A stretch of DNA of 64,000 nucleotides from Ailurus styani (Eukaryota > Chordata > Mammalia > Carnivora > Ailuridae): the NCBI GenBank assembly GCA_002007465.1, contig LNAC01000773.1, forward strand, positions 441,863-505,862. The letters run 5' to 3'. Of the stretch, positions 11,825 to 23,465 are shown piece by piece. The position numbers and the translations under genes were made by a program. The stretch's first letter is position 1, and each line of letters opens with the position of its first letter. The notes beneath the pieces were generated by a model. It saw only the letters and a list, made by a program, of their open reading frames with translations, did not search any database and was not told the DNA's origin.

Positions 11825-12015
11825 TTGCTAAATAACAGGTATTGTTTTAAATGTTTTACATCTATTAATTCATTTCACCATCGAAATAATCCTAAGAAAT
11901 AAGTACTATTATTATCCTATTATATAGACGAAGAAACTGACACACAGAGAGATTAAGTAACTTGCCTAAGTTGTCAAGAAGCAGAGCTAAGGGTCAAACT
12001 TGTTTTCTTAACCAA
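11825..12015 (-). mobile_element. MIR, antisense
   Basis: 'gcagtacttgctaaataacaggtattgttttaaatgttttacatctattaattcattt', 'attattatcctattatatagacgaagaaactgac' and 'agattaagtaacttgcctaag' are the reversed MIR core and tRNA-related parts. Confidence 0.8.
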
Positions 12016-12089
12016 TCTTATATTCCCTTCCTTTTGATATCTGAAATCTCCACCAGCAGAGTCATTGTTTTCATTCACTATAGCAGTCA

Positions 12090-12306
12090 ACAAAGGTAAT
12101 ATTTATGAAAATCTTACTATGTATCGGGTACTGTAGTAAGCATTTAATAGACACAACTTTATCATTTAACCTTTATATCAGCTATCTTCATTTCAGAAAG
12201 ACGCTGAAAATCAAAGAGGTTAGTTTATTGCTCAAGGTCGCACAGCGAGCAAGGGGCAAAGCTTTGATTTGAAACAAGTTCTGTCTGAAGAGCCTACATT
12301 CATTTT
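12090..12306 (-). mobile_element. MIR, antisense
   Basis: A second diverged MIR: 'cttactatgtatcgggtactgtagtaagcattta...gctcaaggtcgcacagcgagcaaggggcaaagctttgatttgaa'. A SINE has inserted at its right end. Confidence 0.7.
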
Positions 12307-12514
12307 TGAAAGATTTTATTTATTTATTTATTTACTTGACAGGGTGGAGGGAGGGAAAGCGAGCCCAAGCAGGGGGAGTGGCAGGCAGAGGGAGAGGGAG
12401 AAGCAGACTCCCCGCTGAGCAGGGAGCCTGATGCAGGGCTCCATCCCAGGAACCTGGGATCATGTCCTGAGCAGATGACAGATGCTTAATTGACTGAGCC
12501 ACCCAGATGACCCT
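12307..12514 (-). mobile_element. Can-SINE, antisense
   Basis: Poly-T/(ATTT)n tail, 'gcaggcagagggagagggagaagcagactccccgctgagcagggagcctgatgcagg', ending 'actgagccacccagatgacc'. A short duplication around 'acattc' is visible on both sides. Confidence 0.9.
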
Positions 12515-12589
12515 GGATCCCACATTCTTAAATGCTACATTATACTACCTTCCACAAGGTGGTAACACAATTAAAGCAACGTAACAACA

Positions 12590-13045
12590 AGAGACCTGGA
12601 GTTAAGAGCACACACCCTGGAGTCAGAATGCCTGGGTTTAAATTTGCTCTGCAACTTTCAAGCTGTTGTGACCCTGAATCATTGCTTTCATTTACAAAAT
12701 GAGGATGCTAGTGGTACCTATCTCATAGAGTTGTGATGAGGATTAAATAGATTAATATAAGAAAATACTCGGGGGCACCTGGGTGGCTCAGTGGGTTGGG
12801 CCTCTGCCTTTGACTTGGGTCATGATCTCAGGGTCCTGGGATAGAGTTCCACATCGGGCTCTCTGATCAATGGGGAGCCTGCTTGCCCCTCTCTCTGCCT
12901 GTCTCTCTGCCTGCTGCTGATATCTCTCTCTGTGTCAAATAAAAAAATAAAATAAAAATCTTAAAAAAAAAAGAAAATACTCGGAAGAACACCTGTTACA
13001 TGATAAGCACCATATAAGTATTGGCTGTAACTAGCATTATTCTCT
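12590..13045 (+). mobile_element. MIR split by a younger SINE
   Basis: Left half 'gttaagagcacacaccctggagtcagaatgcctgggttt...gttgtgatgaggattaaat' and right half 'acacctgttacatgataagcaccatataagtattggctg' are one MIR in sense orientation, separated by the SINE at 12773-12970. Confidence 0.87.
12773..12970 (+). mobile_element. Can-SINE inside a MIR
   Basis: Complete SINE from 'gggcacctgggtggctcagtggg' to the poly-A tail. Perfect 14-bp target duplication aagaaaatactcgg (12759-12772, 12971-12984), indicating a fairly recent insertion. Confidence 0.96.
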
Positions 13046-13134
13046 GACAAGAAGTAGCCACCAGCCATTTCAGTATGAGTGTCTATGAGATGTTAGCTAG
13101 CTTGTCAGCCAGCAAAACTCTGATAAGCTATGCT

Positions 13135-14010
13135 ATCAGATTTGAAAGGGGTAGAGGTGGCATGGAGAAGGGTATTCCAGGCAAAGGCATGAAGGTCAGA
13201 AATGGCATGGTGTGTTTGGGATTGAGGACTTCCAGGTTCTCAAGACAACTGGGTCAGGGCATATTTGAAGAAGAGTGTCTAAACAGAAGTCACATCATAT
13301 AGAGTTTTACATACCATGCTAAAGGATTTAGACTTGACCCTTTGCAGAGGTATTGAAGGTTTTAAGCAGGAAAGGGACATGACCAGCTTTGCATTTGGAA
13401 GACCATCACTCCGGCAGCACCCTGGTGGATGGATTAAAAAGGGACAGACTTGAGACACATTGTTCCCATAGTTTTTTCCCCTTTTTCTATAAGTAATAAT
13501 TAATGCCTGAACTAGGGTAACCAGAAGCAGTGAGAATGGAGAAGAGGGATGGATGCCAGGGATAATTAGGAGGTGGCATTTACAGGATGTAGTGAGTGAC
13601 TGAATGTGGTAGGGGAGGGTAGAGAGAGGAACTTAAGATGACTCCCAGGTTTCTGGCCTCGGTGTCTTGGTGAATAGTGGGGCAATGCGCTAAGAGTACA
13701 CAGGAAGAGAAGATTTGACCGGAAGGAGTAGAGACAGTTGATTTAGTTTGGGACATGCTGAGTTTGAGATGCCTTTGGGACATCCAAGATGAGATGACCA
13801 GTAGACAGATGAATATATGGGTCTGAAACTCAGGAGGGAGATGTAGATTGAAGATAATGACTTTAGAATCATCAATTTGTATGTTGTATTTGAGACCACA
13901 AGATTAGTTGAGATTGTGCAGGAAAGGTATACAGGGTGCAAAAAGAAAGGGGGCAGGGAGAAAATCCTGGCTCACAGTGGCATTTAAGTGGTGAGCACAA
14001 GAAGAGTGGT
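13135..14010 (-). mobile_element. L2-like long fossil, antisense
   Basis: The ordered phrases 'gggtattccaggcaaaggcatgaag', 'aggtattgaaggttttaagcaggaaagggacatgac', 'catcactccggcagca', 'gatgactcccaggtttctggcc' and 'gacatgctgagtttgagatgcctttgggacatccaaga' occur in the same order in the two other long copies of this window (23.1-24.3 and 30.6-31.8 kb). In the 23-kb copy the right-hand part of the fossil is the reversed L2 tail, which is why I place it in L2. Apparent small frames here are chance. Confidence 0.65.
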
Positions 14011-15084
14011 TAGTAATGGAACCTGGGATAGAACAGCCAGAGAGGAAAGAAGAGAACAAAGAGGGAAGATTTCTGTTGGAATCTGGGATGAAATTTTACA
14101 AGTATTTAGATAGCATCTGTCCACAGTACTTTGGCATGTTCAAATCCTTCACTGCCAGTCAGGTCTTTGCCCTCGTGAGATTCCCTAGGAAAAGATTTGC
14201 AAAGAACAATAGCCAAATGGGGGACAAAGTATCACTTAATAGAAAAACTGAAAACTATAGGGCTTCCATCTCCTTCTAGAGCCTATTATTTTCTGGGTAG
14301 ATCTGGAGGAAGCTGTAAGAACAACAGAGCCAAGGGCAAATTCTGTGACCCCTTGTCCACCCAGGTGCCTGAAAGAGTGGCAATTGGAGAGAGAAAAGCC
14401 CAGTTTAATCAAAGAGAGAAAACAGATGAGAGCAGAAGAGCCAGAGAAACAAAGAGTAAAAAAAGTTAGAGAGAGAAGAGAAAAATCCTAGTGAGGAGAG
14501 TTTCAAGAGAGATCACTAGTGTGAAAAGCCACCAGAGAAGTCACATAGCTAAGGCAGTAGAAAAAATTGATGGGCTGCTCTCTTCATTTTCATATTCAGT
14601 CCATACCCCCAAACACCAGGGGTATGGCACTGGGCAGTAGAACAGATTATCATAATGAGCTTAATTGTCCTTTTCTTGCACCCTTGGTTTGCAAAGCTGG
14701 TGCAGTGTGGGGGCTCTGACTTACAACCTGAACTGGCTCCTCACATGTTAGAAGCTGTAGAGAAGGAGTTGTAAACTAGTAGTTGGAAGACATGATTTAT
14801 TTGACCTGAGCAGTGTTTTCCAACATAAAAACTCAGGAAAGGTCACATAAAAATCTGGATTTCTGTCCTCTCTTGGAAAAATCAGAAAATATGGCAAAGC
14901 TGATCCTGTACCACGAATGGTCCCAAGACATGGCTATCATCTTTAAATAGACATGTGCTCTTTATTTTGCCACATCCTTCCCTATTGCTTTATATCCAGG
15001 CTGCTTCACTCATCTGTGTCAATAGCCTGGCACAAATACAGGATGCCTGGAGAACGCTAGCAATTAATAGATGAGCATATGGTG
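14011..15084. other. Unique purine-biased sequence
   Basis: A-rich and purine-biased around 14380-14530. Overlapping open frames (14016-14279 and 14197-14469) have no recognisable domain. No repeat is recognised. Confidence 0.45.
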
Positions 15085-15460
15085 GAGCAGGGGTTGGCAA
15101 ACTTTTTCTGTAAAGGGACAGATAGTAAATACTATTGGCTTTGTGGGCCATGTGGTCTGTGTATCACGTCCTCATCTCTGGCATGGTAATGCAGAAGCAG
15201 ACCTAGACATATTTGTAAATGAATAGGCTTGGCATAAAACTTTATATATGTACTCTGAAATTGGAATTTCATATAATTTCCATGGTCATGAAATATTATT
15301 CTTTTCATTTTTTGAACAATAAAAAATGTAAAACATAAACAGATTTGCAAAGAACAAACAGTCTGAAAACAGTCTTAGCTCAGAGGGCATCCAAAATAGG
15401 CAGCTTGAGCAGATTTGACTGATAGGCTATCATTTGGCCAATTTTTGGCCTAGAGAACCC
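15085..15460 (+). mobile_element. hAT/Charlie-like DNA transposon fossil
   Basis: Starts 'caggggttggcaaactttttctgtaaagggacagatagtaaatac', then 'ggctttgtgggccatgtggtctgtg', 'gcataaaactttat' and ends 'tttggccaatttttggcc'. This is the pattern of a common nonautonomous mammalian hAT element whose terminal inverted repeat begins CAGGGGT. The far terminal repeat is decayed. The exact family name is not certain. Confidence 0.7.
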
Positions 15461-15469
15461 ATATGTTTA

Positions 15470-16195
15470 ACGTGATGGTAACATGTAGATCAGAGGCTAC
15501 TTTCCCCCAGTTAGGACATATGATCATGCATTTAAGTTGGGAAAAATATGGTTATAGCTATGATAAAGAGAAGACTGGCTTGAGGACACAATTTTGGTTG
15601 GATACAGGTAGGATACTACTTAGATCTGGCTTTATAAACAGCCTCCACCTTTGACACAAGTCCCAAAGACAAGGCAAGAATAAAGAACTCAGGAAAAAAT
15701 ACCCATCTGAAACCAATCAGGCAGAAGAGAGCTGGAGCCAAATAGTGACCCATATCGGTCAGACTCTCTCATTAACCTCTTTGGATTTTGTCCTTCTGAT
15801 ATATAGTATGACTATTCCCCAGGTCTTAGGGGACTTCAAGTAGGCAAGCATCTGAAAGAGAAACCAGACAACTCTTATGGAGACAATACCAAGAATGAAA
15901 AGGCTGTTAAAATGATCAAATAGTCAACCTGACTGATCTGAATTAGAGTGGGTCCAAAAGATAGTTGTGTCTGGAGCTGGGGATGAGGAGAAAAAGGCTT
16001 TCTGAGGAAGGTATAGTTCAAGTTGGGCTGGAGTTTATAAAATGGGTACATGACAGAACACACCTTATGGCCAGCAATGCATTCTGGGGAACTTGTCAGA
16101 ATCCACTAGAGTACCAGGTGGGGGAAGGTATGAACAAGGACCAAAAAATGTCCCCTTACCTCTATGTGGAGATGGAAAGAAGAATCTTTTCTGCC
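15470..16195. other. Unique sequence
   Basis: No repeat or exon recognised; open frames below 80 codons only. Confidence 0.45.
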
Positions 16196-16197
16196 AT

Positions 16198-16556
16198 AGA
16201 CTGAATATTCTTACCCCCTGCCCCCTGCCAAATTCCTATGCTGAAGTCCTAACCCCCAAGATGATGGCGTTAGGAGGTGAAGCCTTTGTGAGGTGATTAG
16301 GTCATGAGGGTGGAGCCTTCATGAACAGGATTCCTGACTTATAAAAGAGGCCTCAGAGAGATCCCTCATCCCCTCCATTATGTGAGGACACAGAGAAAAG
16401 GTGCTGTCTATGAACTGGGAAGTGGGCTCTCACCATACACTGACATCTACTGATGCCTTGATATTGGACTTCACATCCTCCAGAGCTGTGAGAAATAGAT
16501 ATCTGTTGTTTATGACTCACCCAATCTATGGTATTTTGTGAGAGCCACCCAGATAG
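16198..16556 (+). mobile_element. MLT1-type MaLR LTR
   Basis: 'ctgaatattcttacc...aaattcctatgctgaagtcctaacccccaagatgatggcgttaggaggtgaagcctttgtgaggtgattaggtcatgagggtgga', 'cattatgtgaggacacagagaaaagg', 'catcctccagagctgtgagaaatagatatctgttgttta' and 'ctatggtattttgtgagagc' give a near-complete MLT1-like LTR in sense orientation, closer to the consensus than the copy at 9.7 kb. Confidence 0.87.
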
Positions 16557-16559
16557 AAT

Positions 16560-17045
16560 ATGACACTTTCCTTCAGGCTAACTTAAAAAAAAACCTTGGT
16601 CCCAATTATCACAACAATACAAGCTGGTGTGGAAATGTAATAAAGCATAGTATAGGAAAGTGTAAAACAGCAGAAAAAAGCATTCCTTACTACTTTCCAC
16701 CGAGATGCAGCCACTGCTCATGCTTTGGTCCACTTTTCTTTCAACACCTTTAAAACACCTCTACGCAGGTGAGAATTGTATATATTATTTTTACCTCACT
16801 TCCCCCCCAACTTGATCTTAAAGTTTTCTCTTCACAAAAAAAGTTTTGCAAACATGCACAGTACACCCCAGCAGTGCTGAGTATTTAAGCATTCTCAAAG
16901 GTTTTGCTATTAGGAACACTGTTCCACCTGATATTTTTATTCATAAATTTCTACATTTAAAATGATTTTTTTAAGGAAAAATATAGCTAGAAGTGGAACT
17001 ACCGGATCAAATGCTATATTTTTAAGCTCTTGCTACATCTTTTTG
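16560..17045. mobile_element. Possible old L1 fragment
   Basis: About 16870-17040 ('tgctattaggaacactgttccac...aaaaatatagctagaagtggaactaccggatcaaatgctat') resembles the reversed 3' part of old L1s. The part before about 16870 is unassigned. Confidence 0.4.
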
Positions 17046-17404
17046 TCTAGAGAATAGATAAAATTCGTGCTACATATTTTAGGATCTACATGAAGATCTT
17101 CATGAGGGTTTTCATTACCTTCATAATTTTCATAATTTTCTTTATTTTTAGTCATTTAACATTTAACATTTACCACTTATTGTATGTCAAACTCAGGTGA
17201 ATACAAAGAATTTAAAGATACTGTGTCCCTTGGAGCTTACTGTCTTTCCAAAAGGCAAGTCCCAAACACAGAAGGTGTTACCAAATTCTACTGGTAAGAA
17301 TTTCCCCCTACAGGTAGACTTGCTAAAGTTCACCAGGAAGTATGAAGAAATATTCAGTGCAACTTTTGTAATAATAAAACAAGCCAAACCACACACACAA
17401 ACCA

Positions 17405-17870
17405 ACAAAAACCACAATGAAAAACCTGGAAATTACCCAAATGTTCACCAGTAGGAGACTCAAGAAATAAGTAAATATAAATATTAGTACAGCCATACAT
17501 TGGAACGTTGGGGGATAACACTGAAAAGAATAATTTAGGCGCACCTGGATGGCTCAGTGGTTAAGCATCTACCTTCGGCTCAGGTCATGATCCCAGGGTC
17601 CTGGGATCGAGTCCCACATCGGGCTCCCTGTTCAGCAGGGAGCCTGCTTCTCCTTCTCCTACTTCTCCTGCTTGTGTTCCCTCTCTCGCTGTCTCTCTCT
17701 CCCTGTCAAATAAATAAATAATATCTTTAAATTAAAAAAAGAGAAAAGAATAAGTTAGAACTGTATGGGCTGATACAAAAAGATCTCTAATATATGTTTT
17801 TCGGGGAAAGAGAAGCAAGGGTAGAATGGTGGGTATCGTATGGGTATAGTACTATACCCTCTTTGTGTGT
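17405..17870 (+). mobile_element. Old L1 (L1M-type) 3' part, split by a SINE
   Basis: 'attacccaaatgttcaccagtaggagactcaagaaataagtaaat' and 'tacagccatacattggaa' before the SINE continue as 'aactgtatgggctgatacaaaaagatctctaatatatg' after it. The 3' end probably resumes at 18335-18520. Confidence 0.7.
17539..17742 (+). mobile_element. Can-SINE inside an old L1
   Basis: Complete SINE ('gcgcacctggatggctcagtggttaagc' to an AAATAAATAA tail). Target duplication of 16 bp with one difference (gaaaagaataatttag at 17523-17538, gaaaagaataagttag at 17743-17758). Confidence 0.95.
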
Positions 17871-17881
17871 GCCTGCATGCA

Positions 17882-17893
17882 TACGTGTGTGTA

Positions 17894-17939
<46 letters not shown>
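17882..17939 (+). repeat. (TG)n(GA)n compound microsatellite
   Basis: 'gtgtgtgtatgtgtgtgtgtg' followed by about 16 GA units. Confidence 0.95.
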
Positions 17940-17940
<1 letters not shown>

Positions 17941-18334
17941 ATTTATATAAAGACAATCCCCTATCTACTTTTCCCTAATTCCAAAAGCTCTGAAAAGAGA
18001 ACATTTTCCACACTCTCCAAATTTGTCCTAGATTCGTTTGGGGAAAACCTGGTATTAGCTGACACATGGCCATTTGTAATCGTTGTTTATCCCAAGTAGT
18101 GTGAATTTTCACTTTGCTCCATAAATGTTAATGTGCTTGATTAATGCTGAAGATATCTAATTTATGTCTTTGCTGTCCCAAACTCTGCTGAGAGAGCCAC
18201 ATACTAAATGTCAGAGGCACTACATCACCATGTTAAAATCTTAAAAACATTGAATTCCAACATATTTCTGCCCTCAAGGGTTTAGGATAAACTATTATGC
18301 CCTGAATACAGATACACATATGTATGTCAGTATA

Positions 18335-18520
18335 TGTTACTTTCTTTTCTTTTCTGGAGGATACCACATGAAATATTTTATAGTGATCTTTGAGAAAGGG
18401 ACTCGGGATAGCAGGGAAAGGCTTTTCCTTTTCATTTGGTACCTTTCCATAGTTTGAATTTGCTCACGTTTAGATGTATTATTACTTTAATGTATCAAAA
18501 ACCCCAAAAGAGTTAGGAGG
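18335..18520 (+). mobile_element. Old L1 (L1M-type) 3' end
   Basis: 'ttctggaggataccacatgaaa', 'agaaagggactcgggatagcaggg', 'catttggtacctttccatagtttgaatttgctcac' and 'gtattattactttaatgtatc' follow the order of an old L1 3' UTR and continue the fragment at 17405-17870. Confidence 0.6.
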
Positions 18521-18599
18521 GGAAAGATTATGGTTCATTTTTGTTTCCTTTTTTGTATCTCTCCATATGAAAATTAATATGAAAGTAAGTAAATTTTGA

Positions 18600-19742
18600 A
18601 AAGAAATGCATTTACAACAATAAAAATAAAAATAACCAAATGGGAGAGCTGTCTGTGATTAAGAATTAGGAGGTGCACATCCCAAGAGTCGCACACCTTT
18701 GGAAGCAGGAGTTATCCCTGTAGCCTGAGAGAGCTACAGACAGCTTCTGTGGGTGTGCTGGGACTTACACTAGACTCTGCACACACATTGGATTTGGTTG
18801 GTAAAACTGATAGGGAATTTGGGTGGGGAAATTAGTCCCCGTAGAGGCCAGAAAGTGAGCATGAGCTCCTGTAATCTGGGAACATGGGAGACTGAGTGAA
18901 GTGAGGGAAAGCACCTACCCAGAAGCTGCAAAAGACAGAAGAAAGAAGGGTGGTTCCATTTCCCACTTATATTTCACCCGGAGTGTTTTTCCACCAAACT
19001 GGAGAGTATGACGTTACAGCTTGTCTCCTGCTCCCAGCCACCTCCACCCGTCATTTATTTATTCCCTTTTCCTCGCTCCCTTCACAGGGTTTTTATTAAA
19101 CAGCCTCTTTTTAAAATTGTCAGTATCCCAGTTGATGCTCTAGAAACAGTTACCAATGATATTTCTGTGCACGTTGAAGATATGCACAGAATCATGTTGG
19201 GGAGAGAAGAGTCCTTGGAAATCAGCTAGTCCACCCCTGTTATATACTCAAAAGGGAATGTGAGATCAGGAGAGGTGAAGCGTCTTGCTAACTTACATAG
19301 CTCTGATGCAGAGCAGCAAGTAAAATCATCTTCCATGTCACAGACCAGTTTTAGCCTCCTCTACTTCCTCTTGTATTTACTGGTGGTATGATTGTTTCCC
19401 AGACTAGTCTGTGATCTGCTAAGACTCCAGCATGTTATTGATGCCCAGAAAAGAGGAAACAAACATAAAAGCTATGGAACTGGGTGGTCACTAGAGAAGC
19501 ATCATGCTTATGTGGATTGGAGCCTGATTACTAGTGAGTTACCATGGCAACATTTGGGCATGCATTTCAGGCTCCAGGGAGAAGATAGAATTCTCGCATA
19601 CTGCCTGGCCTCTCATTCCTGTCAAGATGGGATTCATCACTCAAAGAGCCTGGACCTCCAACTGTTGGGGGGTGGGGGGCAGGAAGAGGGTGATGGGAAG
19701 GTGGACACTCTTTTCTTCCTGTTTGCAATGTCCTCATTTTTA
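18600..19742. other. Unique sequence with a possible MIR-like relic
   Basis: About 19195-19330 ('agtccttggaaatcagctagtccacccctg...aggagaggtgaagcgtcttgctaac') resembles an old antisense MIR-like repeat. A 118-codon frame (19392-19748) has no recognisable domain. Confidence 0.4.
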
Positions 19743-19848
19743 AGGTGAAGGGAGGGAGGGAGGGAAGTAAGGGAGTGAGGGAGCGAGGTTTAGAGGGAGG
19801 AAGAGAGGGAGGGAGAGAAGAAGGAAGGGAGGGAGGAAGGGGAGAGGC
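19743..19848 (+). repeat. (GGGA)n purine tract
   Basis: About 105 bp of diverged GGGA/GGAA units, all purine except a few bases. Confidence 0.92.
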
Positions 19849-20074
19849 TTTTTCCCCCCCATTGGTATTTTGCTTGCAATATAAAACACTGTACTGCCAT
19901 TAACCCTTTCTAGCCTGGAAAAAAATTGTTCTAGCTGTATGTCCTTCCTTGGAAATCCAGCTCTCCTTAACTCTTTTCTCCTGATTTCATATGCTGCAAT
20001 AGGATTCCACCAATGGTCTGACAAGGCTGAGAGATTCCTAAGTTTTTGTAACAAAAATGAATGCTATTTTTCTT

Positions 20075-20268
20075 TTTTTAAAAAGATATTATTTATTTGA
20101 CAGAGGGAGAGAGATCACAAGTAGGCAGAGAGGCAGGCAGAGAGAGAAGGGGAAAGCAGGCTCCCTGCCGAGCAGAGAGCCCGATGTGGGCCTCGATCCC
20201 AGGACCCTGAGATCACTACCTGAGCTGAAGGCAGAGGCTTTAATCCACTGAGCCACCCAGGCGCCCCA
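20075..20268 (-). mobile_element. Can-SINE, antisense, with a 28-bp target duplication
   Basis: A short mustelid-like form: 'cacaagtaggcagagaggcaggcagagagagaag', 'ctccctgccgagcagagagcccgatgtggg', ending 'ctgagccacccaggcgcccc'. The host sequence 20047-20074 is repeated exactly at 20269-20296 (28 bp, containing 'acaaaaatgaatgct'), with no differences. Confidence 0.97.
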
Positions 20269-20296
20269 TGTAACAAAAATGAATGCTATTTTTCTT

Positions 20297-20949
20297 AAAG
20301 GGCTCTCGTCACCTGGAGCAAAACCCAAGGGTCACCGTCAGCCGTGAAGCAAGAAATTTAAATGAGGACAGGTCTGGGAGTGTACCAAAATTTTGCCTTG
20401 AATTTAAATTGCGTTGGGATCCTAAGGTAGGGAATAGATCAACTTTAGCTCAGACCTCATGAGCCTCACTGTCCTGCCCAGCCCACACCCCTTGCGAAAT
20501 CACTTCACCATGGGGGTGCTAAGAAGGAGGGATTGTGGCCTTGGAAACTGAGGGTATGCCCTGTGGTCATTCTGGGGGGAGCCCAGAGGGATAATCTAGA
20601 AGGCATGATGATCTAAAGTGGATAGAGTAGGGCAGGAAAGCAAAAGGTTGCTGCAGGATCGGAGTGCCAAGTGTTGCTACTCTGCTAACAAGGCTCAGTT
20701 TTCCATCCATGAGGTTAGTGTTAGTCCTTTCTCCATCACTGACCTCTGGAATAGTCAGTGTACGCCCTTTACTCCACGCACGCTAGGCTCACTTTTCACC
20801 TCCCATTTCCATGGTTTCCTTTACTTTCATTTTCCCCTCCTCTTCCCTTCCGCTTAGCCAAATTCTAGTATGTGATTCAAAATCAAAGTTCTATCTTCTC
20901 CCTAGAGCATTTCTTTCTTGCCCCAGCCCAGGATAATTACTCTTTAGGC
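20297..20949. other. Unique sequence
   Basis: No repeat or exon recognised. Confidence 0.45.
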
Positions 20950-21150
20950 AAAGCTTACTTTGATTTTTTGTTACATAGTTATTTAATCTCTCTGTGCCTT
21001 GATGGGGTAGATGAAGAAAACCACAGCATCCACTTTTTAGGTTTCCAGTGAGTATTCGATAAAAAATGCGCTTTAGAAGCATTTAAACAGGGCAGGTCCT
21101 GAAACACAGTGAGTGCCCAAGAAGTCCTATCTGTTATTATTATCATAGTG
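20950..21150 (+). mobile_element. MIR
   Basis: 'gttacatagttatttaatctctctgtgccttgatgg', 'gaaacacagtgagtgcccaagaag' and 'ttattattatcat' are the middle and 3' parts of MIR in sense orientation. Confidence 0.6.
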
Positions 21151-21284
21151 GGGCATTGCATGGTTAAAACATCACACATCGCTCTAGGTGGTATATAGTA
21201 ATGGCATTGAACGCAGCAGGTAAGCTATCCACTTGTGCTATGGATACGATAGAATCTCTTGTTTGCAGAATAGGTAAAAAAAAA

Positions 21285-21482
21285 AATCCACTGAGTGCTA
21301 ACTGTGAGCCTGGCCAAGTTCAGGGCTATCATTCTTATCTCCGGTCACTGAGGAGAAAAGAGGCCCAGAGAGGTTGGGTCACTGGCTGCAGGCCACACAA
21401 TCTAGCTAGCAAGCGGTAGCAGAGCTGGATACGAACCTAGACAGTGTGGCTCCAGAGCCTGGACTCTTCACCGCTGTGTTAT
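21285..21482 (-). mobile_element. MIR, antisense
   Basis: 'gagtgctaactgtgagcctggcc', 'agaggcccagagaggttgggtcactggctgcaggccacacaatctagctagcaagcggtagcagagctggatacgaacc' and 'ctccagagcctggactcttcacc' are a reversed MIR. Confidence 0.85.
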
Positions 21483-22684
21483 GCCCTTGCAAATTCGAAG
21501 CAGAAACCCCGGGGGAGCCTCTGGGGAACGAGGAGGCCATTTAGCCAAGTGAAGGGGATATAGCTGGAAAGTGTCCAGACCCTTAAGAGAACGCGGGTTG
21601 GGGGTGGCCCGTCTGTGGGGAATGAGCAAGCCCTGCGTGTGAACTGGTTGTGCACATGCCCTTCTTGCTGTCCATCCCAGAGGCGTTTCAGCTGCACTCA
21701 GGGAGCCCCACCGGCCTGGGAGTCTGTGATTGTCATAACGACTCACCATGAGGAAGAGATGGGAGAAACGGGGAAAAGAAGAGTAGCATTCCAAGGCTGC
21801 GGGCACCAGAAGAGCCTCAGCAAACACCCAGGCAGCGGCCGCAAAGCTGGAAGAGAGATATCTGCCCGCTGCTGTCTGGCCACTGAGGGATAGGAGCAGC
21901 TTTCAGAAACTCAACTTCATAAATCAAGCCTCGAGGTCTTATCTCTCACTTCTTTCTTGGCTCCTTCTTGGCCACAGTCCTGTTGTTTATCTGGAAGGAA
22001 TTTCAAGTGTTACACAAAGCTGCGAGCGAACATAAATACTTGGTTTCGATGAAATAGTACTCAGAGGGGGATCGGAAAGCTCCTCAGAGCCAGCGCTGGG
22101 TGGGAGCTTTTCAAGAAAGGGAAACTGTTACAGCTCCCAGAACTTGAACCACAGGAGCTGGGTGGTTAGGAATCCTGACCTACCTCAAAGTTCACAACTC
22201 TGCTGTAAACTTTTTGTCACTTGCTTTGCTTTAGGCTATTCTCAAATCTCTGGTGACTTCACAAATAGTTGGAATATTAGGTTCCACCGGAAGAACTGCT
22301 ACAGTCCCATGGGTCTTACCAGTTGTAAAGAATATTAGAGAGAGCCTCATCCCTAAAATACTAGCTGCCACTATACCTGTCATCTTACTATTGGCATTTA
22401 AACTTTTCGAGGCTTGAAGTTTTTTCTCTCCATCTTCAGGAGTGCCCATCTAAAAAATTGAAGGGCATCTGAGATATATCTGATCTGACCCAGCTAATCT
22501 CTATTAAAGTGTGAACACTCTTTGATGCAGGTAGTATAAAAATTAACCTGAGGACTGTGGGTTCTCTGAATTCCCTGCAGTTGTGTGCAGTTTCGTGTGC
22601 CTGTGCACATGTGCATTTTTAAAAATTTTTACCCATTGTGAAGCTCTTATCAGGCCAGAGTGTAGTCTTTTGTGTTAATACTTG
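21483..22684. other. Repeat-free, GC-richer unique block
   Basis: I recognise no repeat here, and the first 500 bp is GC-richer with several CpGs and a NotI-like site 'gcggccgc' (about 21836). Overlapping frames of 119 and 92 codons on opposite strands lack any domain. It could be a conserved noncoding element, but the sequence alone does not show it. Confidence 0.4.
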
Positions 22685-22940
22685 GGAGTCAGTGTGGCAC
22701 AGTGAAAAGAATAGGCTTTGGAGCCAGAAAGACCTGGCTTTGAATTCTGGCTACCCCACTGAACAGCTGTGTGATCCTGAACAATGTATGTCACCACTCT
22801 GAGCATCATCTATCTATAAAATAGGGAAAATAATAGTGCTTAATTTGAGTTGGTATTGTAAGGTTGCAACAAAATAAGGTAGATCCAATGCAGAGCATAG
22901 TGCCTGGCACAAAGGTGCTTACTAACTGTTCATCTTTTCA
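22685..22940 (+). mobile_element. MIR
   Basis: Near full-length sense MIR: 'gtcagtgtggcacagtgaaaagaataggctttggagcc', 'gacctggctttgaattctggct', 'cagctgtgtgatcctgaac' and 'gcatagtgcctggcacaaaggtgcttactaa'. Confidence 0.88.
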
Positions 22941-23140
22941 GGGGCACCTGGATGGTTTGGTCAGTTAAGTGTCTGCCTTCGGCTCAGGTCATGATCCCGG
23001 GGTCCTGGGATCGAGTTCAGCATCGGACTCCCTGCTCAGCGAGGAGTCTGCTACTCCCCTTGCTTGTGCTGTCTCTGTCTCTGTGTCTCTCTCTCTTTCT
23101 CCCACCCTCTCTCTAATAAATAAATAAATCTTTAAAAAAT
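22941..23140 (+). mobile_element. Can-SINE
   Basis: 'ggggcacctggatggtttggtcagttaag', 'ggctcaggtcatgatcccggggtcctgggatcgag' and a (AATA)n tail. It sits between a MIR and an L2; the flanking duplication is not clear. Confidence 0.93.
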
Positions 23141-23465
23141 ATTCATTTATTCATTCAACAAATATTTATTGAACGCTCACTCTGGGCCATTCATTCTTCT
23201 GTGTTCGAGAACACAGCACTGAACAAAAGTCCTTGTTCTCGTGGGGCTTATGTTAAAAAAAAAAGTCAAACAAGTAAAACATCTAAAAAGATGATAAGCT
23301 CCACAAAGGAAGGAAACAATAGGGGCTGAGAAGAAGAATAATGGCAGTGGGGAGAGGAGACTCATTTAGAGTAGGATGGTCAGCACAAGACCCTCAGATG
23401 TGGTGACATTTCAGCTGATATCTAAAAGATTTGGAGGAGATAACCATGAAAAGGGAAGGATGATG
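23141..23465 (-). mobile_element. L2-like fossil, antisense, part 1
   Basis: Starts with the reversed L2 tail 'attcattcaacaaatatttattgaacgctc', then 'ccttgttctcgtggggcttatg' and 'gtggtgacatttcagctgatatctaaaag'. The element resumes after another repeat at 23990. Confidence 0.75.
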
